From: Bifidobacterium breve
GTDB taxonomy: Bacteria; Actinomycetota; Acidimicrobiia; Acidimicrobiales; Ilumatobacteraceae
Direction of reading: 5' to 3'
Assembly: GCA_945901725.1 (NCBI GenBank)
Contig: CAMDLK010000012.1
Coordinates: forward strand, 1 to 36,053
DNA: 36,053 bases
Position 1 is the stretch's first letter. Every line of letters starts with the position of its first letter. Both the position numbers and the translations under genes were made by a program. The notes under the pieces were generated by a model, which saw only the letters and a list, made by a program, of their open reading frames with translations, did not search any database and had not been told where the DNA came from. Positions 1-6,315 of this stretch are shown piece after piece.

Positions 1-95
1 AGCAATCGACCAATCAGCGTGCTCTTACCGTCGTCAACAGAGCCAATAGTGGCAATACGAACCTGCGTATTTGATGCAGTAGAAACAGCACCCAT
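1..95 (-). CDS. cysN: Sulfate adenylyltransferase subunit 1 (GTPase), N-terminal fragment
   Basis: Only the first 31 codons lie in the window; the gene runs off the left edge. The translation contains GSVDDGKST followed by LIGRL, the P-loop (Walker A) of the CysN/EF-Tu-like GTPases. CysN hydrolyses GTP to drive ATP sulfurylase (CysD), which makes adenosine 5'-phosphosulfate (APS) from sulfate and ATP in the cytoplasm. The ATG at 95-93 shares one base with the TAA stop of cysD (TAATG), so the two subunits are probably translationally coupled. The identity follows from the P-loop sequence plus the cysD neighbour. It cannot be seen here whether a CysC (APS kinase) domain is fused at the C-terminus. 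Confidence 0.9.
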   Translation of the reverse strand, partial: MGAVSTASNTQVRIATIGSVDDGKSTLIGRL

Positions 96-1030
96 TAGAA
101 GTACCCCTCACGCTTACGGTCTTCCATAGCCGATTCGCTGAAGTTGTCATCAGCCCTGGTTGCGCCGCGTTCAGTGATGCGAGCTGTTGAGACCTCTGCA
201 AGCACATCTTCATACGTGGTGGCAGTCGAACGAACTGCACCTGTGCAGCTCATGTCGCCCACCGTGCGATACCGAACGATTTCTTTGCGGGGAACTTCGC
301 CATCTTCAGGAACAACCGGACCACCGACAGACAGCAACATGCCGTCGCGCTCAATGACCGTGCGTTCGTGTGAGAAGTAGATCGTGGGCAATGGAATTTC
401 TTCACGAGCGATGTATTCCCAGATATCTAGTTCAGTCCAGTTGGAGATTGGGAACGCACGAAGGTGTTCACCCTTCACAATGCGCGGGTTCAAGATATTC
501 CAGGGCTCTGGGCGTTGCATACGAGGCTCCCAGCCGCCCTTTTTGTCGCGGAAGCTAAGGATGCGCTCCTTTGCACGTGCTTTGTCTTCATCGCGGCGTC
601 CGCCACCAAAAGCAGCATCAAACTTATGAGTGCGAATTGCCGTGAGCAGAGTGACTGCTTGTTGACGATTACGACTACCGGTCGGGCCCGGATCCGGAAT
701 GTCTCCCCTATCAATGCTTTCTTGCACTGATGCGACTACTAATTCCAAACCGTACTTTCGCACGAATTCATCTCTGTATTCAATGACTTCTGGAAAGTTA
801 TGGCCAGTATCAACTTGCATGACAGGAAATGGCAAGCGTGCCGGTGCAAATGCCTTAATGGCAAGCCACAACAACACTGCAGAATCTTTTCCGCCGGAGA
901 ACAACAGCACCGGCGACTCGCAGCCTGACACCACTTCTCTGATGATGGTGATTGCTTCTGACTCAAGACGATCCAAATGTGACCGGCTTGCAAGAATTTC
1001 TAATTCGTTCTGTGATGTCAATGCACTCAT
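95..1030 (-). CDS. cysD: Sulfate adenylyltransferase subunit 2
   Basis: 311 residues, normal length for CysD. The PP-loop motif SGGKDS is at residues 45-50, followed by VDTGHNFPEV and the AFGGGRRDEDKARAKER block typical of the ATP sulfurylase small subunit. The C-terminus (MEDRKREGYF) is also characteristic. It adenylates sulfate to APS together with CysN. The start ATG at 1030 has a clear Shine-Dalgarno site (AGGAG, six bases upstream), as expected for a gene inside an operon. It lies 27 bases after cysH and overlaps cysN by one base, giving the order cysH-cysD-cysN. It is expected to be controlled with the whole operon by sulfur supply, but no operator or riboswitch is visible. Confidence 0.95.
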   Translation of the reverse strand: MSALTSQNELEILASRSHLDRLESEAITIIREVVSGCESPVLLFSGGKDSAVLLWLAIKAFAPARLPFPVMQVDTGHNFPEVIEYRDEFVRKYGLELVVASVQESIDRGDIPDPGPTGSRNRQQAVTLLTAIRTHKFDAAFGGGRRDEDKARAKERILSFRDKKGGWEPRMQRPEPWNILNPRIVKGEHLRAFPISNWTELDIWEYIAREEIPLPTIYFSHERTVIERDGMLLSVGGPVVPEDGEVPRKEIVRYRTVGDMSCTGAVRSTATTYEDVLAEVSTARITERGATRADDNFSESAMEDRKREGYF

Positions 1031-1057
1031 GTGCGTCTCCTAGTTGTTCTTCGATTT

Positions 1058-1750
1058 CTAGATGTGCAATCCGCACTCGGTTTTTGCTTGTCCGGCCCAA
1101 CGGCCTGCACGTTTGTCTTCGCCTTCAGCAACTGGCTTTGTACATGGCCAACAACCAATACTCGGATAGCCGCGATCTTTCAAGGGATTACGTGGAAGCT
1201 CGTGGAGAAACTCGTACGTTTCCATTTCTTCATCGCTGTACAGCGCGAGTGGGTTGATCTTCAAAACATTGCGCGCTGAATCAAGCGACACGACAGGAGT
1301 CTCTGCGCGAGTTGGTCCATCAATTCGGCGAACACCTGTCACCCATCCAGTTTTTTCTGATAACACAGCGTTCAGCGGCTGCACTTTGCGAACGTTGCAG
1401 CAAGCTTCTGTGTCGCGCTGCCACAAATTGTCTGGCGTTACGTGAAGAGGGTGAACAATACGAAGGTTGGCATCAAAATTCTTGCGCAACTCTTCTGCAA
1501 GCCATTGTGTCTCTGCAAACAAGTACTGAGTATCAATCATCACGATTTCAATTCCAGGAACCGCAGTCGCTGCAACATGAGCTAGAACCACATCTTCGAA
1601 GCTGCAGGTGACGGTGATGTCGCTTCCCACCTGGTCAGCAGCCCATCGCACGATTTCAACCGGCGTAGCGTGCTCTAGTTCGCGGGCAGCAACGGCTATC
1701 TCGTCTGCATGAAGGGCGACGGACGCTTTGGTCCATGTGGTGGTTGGCAT
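1058..1750 (-). CDS. cysH: Adenylyl-sulfate (APS) reductase, [4Fe-4S] type
   Basis: 230 residues. It belongs to the PAPS/APS reductase family, which reduces APS (or PAPS) to sulfite with thioredoxin-like donors. The four cluster cysteines are present: CC at 117-118 (ACCNVRKVQPL) and GCWPC with cysteines 200 and 203. This marks the APS-using bacterial type rather than the E. coli PAPS type, which lacks them. The catalytic cysteine is Cys226 in the C-terminal ECGLH motif. It is the first gene of the cysHDN operon. The start at 1750 is supported by a TAGATT hexamer ending six bases upstream, implying a leaderless mRNA. APS reduction makes a separate APS kinase unnecessary for assimilation. Confidence 0.95.
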   Translation of the reverse strand: MPTTTWTKASVALHADEIAVAARELEHATPVEIVRWAADQVGSDITVTCSFEDVVLAHVAATAVPGIEIVMIDTQYLFAETQWLAEELRKNFDANLRIVHPLHVTPDNLWQRDTEACCNVRKVQPLNAVLSEKTGWVTGVRRIDGPTRAETPVVSLDSARNVLKINPLALYSDEEMETYEFLHELPRNPLKDRGYPSIGCWPCTKPVAEGEDKRAGRWAGQAKTECGLHI

Positions 1751-1756
1751 CCGACC

Positions 1757-1762
1757 AATCTA
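1757..1762 (-). promoter_or_regulatory. -10 hexamer (TAGATT) of the cysHDN operon
   Basis: TAGATT lies six bases before the cysH ATG, so transcription should start at or next to the A of ATG. No convincing -35 is visible. Confidence 0.55.
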
Positions 1763-1797
1763 CAGTTATTCCCGACTAAATCAGTCATATTTATCAG

Positions 1798-1847
1798 GAA
1801 TAGAAAACCCTTGCTGGGTATGGAAAAGGCCACCCCGAAGGGCAGCC
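1798..1847 (-). terminator. Tandem rho-independent terminator after the repeat-protein gene
   Basis: In minus-strand RNA the 8-bp stem GGCUGCCC/GGGUGGCC (1847-1840 and 1835-1828) is closed by a UUCG loop and followed by UUUU. Two of its pairs are U-G and G-U wobbles that become C-A mismatches in plus-strand RNA, so it is built for minus-strand transcripts. A second small hairpin (CCC-AGCAA-GGG) followed by TTTTCTATTC lies just beyond. It insulates cysH from the upstream gene. Confidence 0.8.
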
Positions 1848-1868
1848 CAATCCGAAAGTTCAGGGTAT

Positions 1869-4283
1869 TTAGCTGGCCGTCAACTGGCGGCGGCGACGAC
1901 GCATTTGGGTTGGCAACAGGAAGCCAAAACCGATTGCCAAAGTGATCGGAATGGCAATCAAGACTCGAGTGAGTGTTGACGTCTTGGAGATGTTCCCAAC
2001 CAGGATTCCGAGCGTGAAAGTAGTTGGCTTTCCGTTTGCCAACCTGGCGGTGATTACCACTCTGTGAGATCCAGATTTTACGCCGGTTGGTATCGAGAAT
2101 TTGCCATCGATTTTTCCATCAGGGCCGACAACAATCGTGCCCAGGTTTCTTGGAGTAGAAAACAGCCATACTTCGACTGTTGATCCGGGTTTGAATCCGC
2201 CGACGCTGACCTTTATGACATCACCCACAGCTAAATGCAGATTGCCATCACTATCAAGTGGCAACCTGTTGCCAGCATCATCAACACCGGACAAAGTTGC
2301 ATTCAATGATCCCGCGTTGATGACCATCTGGTTTGCTTGTCGAGTTACCACTGCATCAGTGGCAACACCATCAACCTGCACTGCCGTCTGTCCGGCTGAA
2401 ACTTTGCCAGCAGATGGTGGACCCATAGTCGTGGTTGTCGTAGGGGCTGGCACCGTCGTAGTTGTGGCTCGCGCTTCGGCGCGTGTTGTGGCAATAGTCG
2501 TCGTTGTTGTTTTCGTTGCAGCAACTGATGCACCTGCGACAGCAATGCTGGTTGTAGTTGTCGGAGCAATCGTTGCAACAGATACCTGGCCTTGAGCAAC
2601 TGTCGTCACAGGGGCCTGAATCACAATTGATAATGCTGGTGCAGCAGTTGTCGTAGTGGGAGCCACCGGAGTTACTGCATTAGACGACACAGATGATGAA
2701 GATGTACCGCCAGCGTTCGATGCAGTTGCCTTAAATGTGTACGACGTGCCGTACGTTAAGCCAGTCACTGTGCAATCACCAGATGAACCAACAACTGTGC
2801 ATGTGAGAGAACCAGGAGTAGAAGTCACTCGGTACGAAGTAGGTGTACCGCCAGAACCTGCAGCAACAGTTACAACAGCAGACGCATCGCTAATTTCAGC
2901 AGTCGGGGCGGGCGGCGTTCCCGGTACAGCAGGTTGCGGCGTCACAGAATCAGATGCAGCAGAAGCCGCAGAGGTACCGCCACCGTTTGTCGCCGTTGCC
3001 TTGAATGTGTACGACGTTCCGTTAGTCAAACCAGTAACAGTGCAACTACCAGAAGCGCCAGTAACCGTGCACGTAAAAGACCCGGGAGTGGAAGTCACTC
3101 GATACGACGCAGGGGTACCACCTGTACCTGCGGCAACAGTTACAACAGCAGAAGAAACTCCAGCATCGGCAGTTGGAGTACGCGGTGTACCCGGAACGAT
3201 CGGTTGCGGAGTGACTGCATTTGATGCAACTGAGGCAGCCGATGTGCCGCCACCATTCGTTGCGGTCGCTTTAAACGTGTACGACGTACCGTTCGTTAAA
3301 CCAGACACCGTGCAGTTGCCAGACGAACCAGTCACCGTGCAGGTAGCTGAACCCGGAGTCGAGGTAACTGTGTAGGAAGCAGGTGTGCCACCTGAACCTG
3401 CTGCAACAGTTACAACAGCGGACGCAACGCCAGCAACAGCAGTCGGCGCAGGCGGTGTCCCCGGAACTGCAGGTTGTGGGGTTACGGCATTCGACGCAGC
3501 AGACGCAGCAGAGGTACCGCCACCATTTGTCGCCGTTGCCTTAAACGTGTACGACGTTCCATTTGTTAAACCAGCAACAGTGCAGCTGCCAGACGAACCA
3601 GTCACAGTGCAGGTAGCTGAACCTGGAGTCGAGGTAATTGTGTAGGAAGTGGGCGTACCACCAGAGCCGGCGGCAACAGCTACAACAGCGGAAGCGATAT
3701 CAGCAACAGCTGTCGGCGTGGGCGGTGTCCCCGGAACCGCCGGAGCTGGACCACCATCAGTGAGACAAAACGAACCCCAGGGAGATCCAGTAGAGACATT
3801 CGTACAACTGTCAGTTCCGGGACCACCATAAAAATACGACGCTTCCTCAACACTGTTGGCAACGTCATTACCTTCACCACCGTAAAAAGTGGAGTACCAC
3901 ATAGTGCCCGTCATGGAATCGTTACCAGCGCCACCGATGAAGAAATCTCGACTGCCGTTGTATGAATCAAGATAATCTCGCGAGTTGTTCAGACCGTTGC
4001 CACAATACAAATCTGGACTATTTCCGCGGTGGTAACCGAACGCACCCGATCCAGTAGCGAGTTGAACGGTCCACGTTCCATTCGTAACGCTTGTTTCAAA
4101 ATCAGCTTCTGACGAATACCCGACTAGGGAGAGAATGAAGGCCTTGTCGAAAAGTGGATCATTGACGTTGGTGACACATTGTTCGAGCCATGACGGTGCT
4201 GCATTAGCCCTGCTCGTCGGCACTAACCCTGAAATAAGTATCAGAGCCAATGTGGCGACCCACGCAAGAACTGATTTCTTCAT
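1869..4283 (-). CDS. Large secreted Fn3-repeat surface protein with RTX-like motifs and C-terminal membrane anchor
   Basis: 804 residues. A signal peptide spans about residues 1-28 (MKK, hydrophobic stretch, ANA cleavage site). Residues 115-160 hold three GGxGxD-type motifs (GGAGND, GGEGND, GGPGTD) like the calcium-binding RTX repeats. Four tandem fibronectin-III-like repeats of exactly 90 residues each follow at 181-540. Then comes a long Thr/Pro/Ala-rich linker (about 541-650), an Ig-like segment with the GTIVVGPDGK region, a transmembrane helix near 773-790 and a basic tail RRRRR. The protein is therefore probably a cell-surface stalk or adhesin anchored in the membrane; its ligand is unknown. 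The tail is not a canonical LPXTG sorting signal. It stands alone between two terminators. A coupled 10-codon leader ORF (4280-4312) precedes it. The start at 4283 has no strong Shine-Dalgarno site, so coupling may supply initiation. Confidence 0.85.
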   Translation of the reverse strand: MKKSVLAWVATLALILISGLVPTSRANAAPSWLEQCVTNVNDPLFDKAFILSLVGYSSEADFETSVTNGTWTVQLATGSGAFGYHRGNSPDLYCGNGLNNSRDYLDSYNGSRDFFIGGAGNDSMTGTMWYSTFYGGEGNDVANSVEEASYFYGGPGTDSCTNVSTGSPWGSFCLTDGGPAPAVPGTPPTPTAVADIASAVVAVAAGSGGTPTSYTITSTPGSATCTVTGSSGSCTVAGLTNGTSYTFKATATNGGGTSAASAASNAVTPQPAVPGTPPAPTAVAGVASAVVTVAAGSGGTPASYTVTSTPGSATCTVTGSSGNCTVSGLTNGTSYTFKATATNGGGTSAASVASNAVTPQPIVPGTPRTPTADAGVSSAVVTVAAGTGGTPASYRVTSTPGSFTCTVTGASGSCTVTGLTNGTSYTFKATATNGGGTSAASAASDSVTPQPAVPGTPPAPTAEISDASAVVTVAAGSGGTPTSYRVTSTPGSLTCTVVGSSGDCTVTGLTYGTSYTFKATASNAGGTSSSSVSSNAVTPVAPTTTTAAPALSIVIQAPVTTVAQGQVSVATIAPTTTTSIAVAGASVAATKTTTTTIATTRAEARATTTTVPAPTTTTTMGPPSAGKVSAGQTAVQVDGVATDAVVTRQANQMVINAGSLNATLSGVDDAGNRLPLDSDGNLHLAVGDVIKVSVGGFKPGSTVEVWLFSTPRNLGTIVVGPDGKIDGKFSIPTGVKSGSHRVVITARLANGKPTTFTLGILVGNISKTSTLTRVLIAIPITLAIGFGFLLPTQMRRRRRQLTAS
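2664..3743 (-). repeat. Four tandem 270-bp repeats (90-residue Fn3-like modules)
   Basis: Residues 181-270, 271-360, 361-450 and 451-540 of the surface protein align with no gaps. Each starts with (A/I)VPGTP, continues through a SAVV-VAAGSGGTP segment and TCTVxGSSGxCTV, and ends NGTSYTFKATATNGGGTS...AVTPQP (the fourth copy is YGTSYTFKATASNAGGTS). Codon choices differ between copies in many places while the protein is kept. The array is therefore not freshly duplicated, but length is strictly preserved. Confidence 0.9.
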
Positions 4284-4312
4284 TTCAGACTCGCTCGATT
4301 GTCGGAAATCAT
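4280..4312 (-). CDS. Candidate 10-codon leader peptide coupled to the surface-protein gene
   Basis: The reading frame encodes MISDNRASLK and a TGA stop. Its ATG (4312-4310) follows a TAAGAT hexamer (4324-4319) by exactly six bases, the same arrangement seen at 14 full-length genes in this window. Its TGA overlaps the ATG of the 804-residue protein as ATGA. A leaderless ribosome loading here would terminate right on the downstream start and could reinitiate. It is too short to judge by coding statistics. Function, if any, is regulatory and inferred only from position. Confidence 0.45.
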   Translation of the reverse strand: MISDNRASLK

Positions 4313-4318
4313 TCCCTT

Positions 4319-4324
4319 ATCTTA
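4319..4324 (-). promoter_or_regulatory. -10 hexamer (TAAGAT) for the surface-protein transcript
   Basis: TAAGAT is six bases before the ATG of the leader ORF and 35 bases before the main ATG. It is the best -10 candidate in the 130-base region between this gene and the MaoC gene. Confidence 0.5.
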
Positions 4325-4362
4325 CATGTACGAGATGCACAACATATTGTGAATTCGTGGTG

Positions 4363-4392
4363 AATAGAAAAGGCCGCCCCGAAGGGCGGCCC
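4363..4392 (-). terminator. Rho-independent terminator of the SDR-MaoC operon
   Basis: A perfect 8-bp stem (4391-4384 with 4379-4372, GGCCGCCC/GGGCGGCC in minus-strand sense) is closed by UUCG and followed by TTTTCTATTC. The last ten bases are identical to the tail of the tandem terminator at 1798-1847. It is placed 22 bases after the MaoC stop. Confidence 0.9.
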
Positions 4393-4413
4393 AATCCGTA
4401 AACATGTGGTCTA

Positions 4414-5271
4414 TTAACTGAAGCGCACAAGACCTTGGTCGATAACTACGCGGTCACCAACAGAGGTTGTGAACACTGCTTCACCCTTTGCTGTTTCCCA
4501 CATCTTGATGGTGAGTGCTTCGCCAGGAAATACTGGAGATGCGAATCGACCTTCAATGTGCTTGAAGCGATTTGCATCGCCACCACATAGTGCATTCAAC
4601 AAACCGCGACCGGTGAATCCGTATGTGCAAAGACCATGCAAGATGGGCTTTGGAAACACGCCTGCTGCAACAGCAGGATGATTCGGATCTGAGTGCAATG
4701 GGTTGCGGTCACCGTTCAAGCGATACAACAATGCTTGGTCAAGTGACGTCTGAAATGTGATTTCGTGGTCAGGAGCTTTTGCTGGTGGTTCGTTTTGTGC
4801 ACCACTTGGTCCACGTTCTCCACCAAAGCCACCTGCATCACGAATGAACACAGATGAACGAGTTGAGTACAACGGCTTGCCATCAGCATCTGTTGCTTCT
4901 GCCTCAGTAACAATGACTGCAGCTTTTACCTTGTCGTACATTGCAACAAGCTTGCTTTGTACCGTTGCTGTTCCTTCAACAGGAAGCGGCTGGTGCAAAG
5001 TGATTGATTGCGATGCGTGAACAAGATTGGCGAAGTTGAATTCACCAACATTGCGCATTGGGTTTGATGCGGCAGTTGCCTGACCAGATCCCAATACAAC
5101 AGGCATTGTTGGAAGTGCTTTTTGAACAACTCCGGTTGAGTTCTCAGTGACGTATTCCAATTGATCTGAACTGACATTGAGGCTCACTGCATACAGCAAT
5201 GAATCCTTTGATGTCCATGAGATTTTGTACGGTTCGCCGACTGATCCGACTGCTTCTGGGTTAAGTGCCAT
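4414..5271 (-). CDS. MaoC-like (R)-specific enoyl-CoA hydratase 2
   Basis: 285 residues, the size of a double-hotdog hydratase 2 (the hydratase part of peroxisomal MFE-2 and mycobacterial homologues). The catalytic motif YRLNGDRNPLHSDP is at 183-196, with the Asp188/His193 pair, followed by GVFPKPILHGLCTYGF. The enzyme adds water to trans-2-enoyl-CoA to give (3R)-hydroxyacyl-CoA in beta-oxidation of long or bulky acyl chains. The N-terminal hotdog lacks the motif, as usual in this family. It lies 20 bases downstream of the MFE-2-type dehydrogenase, with an internal Shine-Dalgarno site (AAGGA before the ATG), so the two are co-transcribed. The exact chain or ring substrate is not determinable. 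Confidence 0.9.
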   Translation of the reverse strand: MALNPEAVGSVGEPYKISWTSKDSLLYAVSLNVSSDQLEYVTENSTGVVQKALPTMPVVLGSGQATAASNPMRNVGEFNFANLVHASQSITLHQPLPVEGTATVQSKLVAMYDKVKAAVIVTEAEATDADGKPLYSTRSSVFIRDAGGFGGERGPSGAQNEPPAKAPDHEITFQTSLDQALLYRLNGDRNPLHSDPNHPAVAAGVFPKPILHGLCTYGFTGRGLLNALCGGDANRFKHIEGRFASPVFPGEALTIKMWETAKGEAVFTTSVGDRVVIDQGLVRFS

Positions 5272-5291
5272 TGTGTGTCCTTCTTATTTCT

Positions 5292-6212
5292 TTATCGAGC
5301 GCTCTGTGGCCATGAACCATCACGACCGTCCATGCCCGCATTCGGGCGAGCGTTCTTCAACAACTCAGCAACGATTGGCCCAAGTGTGGTTGGGTCTTCA
5401 ACTGGTGCATGACTTGGTCCACGATGCCAACCTTCAGCGATTGCGAGCGTCTGACCACTTGCTTCGAAGATGCGACCGGTAACGCCAGCAGCTTCGTCAG
5501 AAGCAAGCCAGGTAACGATTGGTGCGATCCAACGTGGTGAACGCATTTCGCGCTCTTCATCGGTCTCTGGTGCATTGCCAAGACCTTCTGTCATACGAGT
5601 AAGTGCAACTGGTGCCACTGCGTTCACAGTGACGTTGAAGCGTGCAAGCTCGAGTGCAGCAATGATGGTGAATGAAGCAATACCAGCTTTTGCTGCGCCG
5701 TAGTTAGTTTGTCCGAGGTTTCCGTAGATACCAGACACAGAAGTTGTGTTGATGATGCGGCCTGATGTTGGCTTGCCGGCTTTTGCCTGCTCGCGCCAGT
5801 ACGCAGCTGCCCAACGTGATGGGCCAAAGGTTCCCTTGAGGTGAACCTTGATGACGGCGTCCCACTCTTCTTCAGTCATGTTGGTGAGCATGCGGTCGCG
5901 CAAGATACCAGCGTTGTTTACAACGATGTTGAGGTCACCGAATGATTCAACTGCTGTGTTGATGAGGCGCTGTGAGCCTTCCCATGAAGAAATGTCATCA
6001 CCGTTAGAAACAGCTTCGCCGCCCATGGCCTTGATTTCTGCAACAACTTGATCTGCAGGGCTGAGGTCGCCACCGCTTCCGTCAACGTTTCCGCCGAGGT
6101 CGTTAACAACAACCTTTGCTCCTTGACTTGCCAGACTGAGCGCATGCTCGCGGCCAATGCCACGACCTGCTCCTGTAACGACTGCAACGCGTCCTTCACA
6201 CAACTTTGCCAC
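5292..6212 (-). CDS. MFE-2-type short-chain dehydrogenase ((3R)-hydroxyacyl-CoA dehydrogenase)
   Basis: 306 residues from the GTG at 6212. The NAD-binding motif TGAGRGIG (13-20), VVNDLGG, NNAGILRD and the TTSVSG...YGAAK active-site block mark the dehydrogenase half of MFE-2/17beta-HSD type 4 (compare actinobacterial Hsd4A). It oxidises (3R)-hydroxyacyl-CoA to 3-ketoacyl-CoA, the step after the downstream MaoC hydratase. The GTG is chosen because GGAGG lies five bases ahead of it and the protein then begins (M)AKLCEGR, which I recall as the usual start in related proteins. An ATG at 6224 would add four residues but has no ribosome site. The start region is also crossed by an out-of-frame ORF (6196-6252). 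Confidence 0.88.
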   Translation of the reverse strand: MAKLCEGRVAVVTGAGRGIGREHALSLASQGAKVVVNDLGGNVDGSGGDLSPADQVVAEIKAMGGEAVSNGDDISSWEGSQRLINTAVESFGDLNIVVNNAGILRDRMLTNMTEEEWDAVIKVHLKGTFGPSRWAAAYWREQAKAGKPTSGRIINTTSVSGIYGNLGQTNYGAAKAGIASFTIIAALELARFNVTVNAVAPVALTRMTEGLGNAPETDEEREMRSPRWIAPIVTWLASDEAAGVTGRIFEASGQTLAIAEGWHRGPSHAPVEDPTTLGPIVAELLKNARPNAGMDGRDGSWPQSAR

Positions 6213-6258
6213 GATGGCCTCCATGATTCATTGGGCACCCGACGGATGCCACGCCTCA

Positions 6259-6264
6259 ATAGTA
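6259..6264 (-). promoter_or_regulatory. -10 hexamer (TACTAT) of the SDR-MaoC operon
   Basis: TACTAT is the best -10 match in the 103-base divergent region between the SDR and the flavoprotein gene at 6316. A GTG follows six bases later in a different frame, and the SDR's own GGAGG site lies further down the leader. Confidence 0.5.
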
Positions 6265-6302
6265 CGAACTCATGTCACTACCCACATAGCCCGACTGCCC
6301 CC

Positions 6303-6308
6303 TAGCCT
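6303..6308 (+). promoter_or_regulatory. -10 hexamer (TAGCCT) for the flavoprotein gene
   Basis: TAGCCT ends seven bases before the GTG at 6316 and no Shine-Dalgarno site is present, consistent with a leaderless mRNA. Confidence 0.45.
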
Positions 6309-6315
6309 CTGAACC

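Noticed and set aside
2101-3831. Long plus-strand frames (for example 2656-3375, 3385-3645) opposite the surface-protein gene
   Set aside because: They mirror the Thr/Val/Ala-rich repeat coding on the minus strand, have no ribosome site or hexamer at their starts, and give low-complexity proteins. They are shadows.
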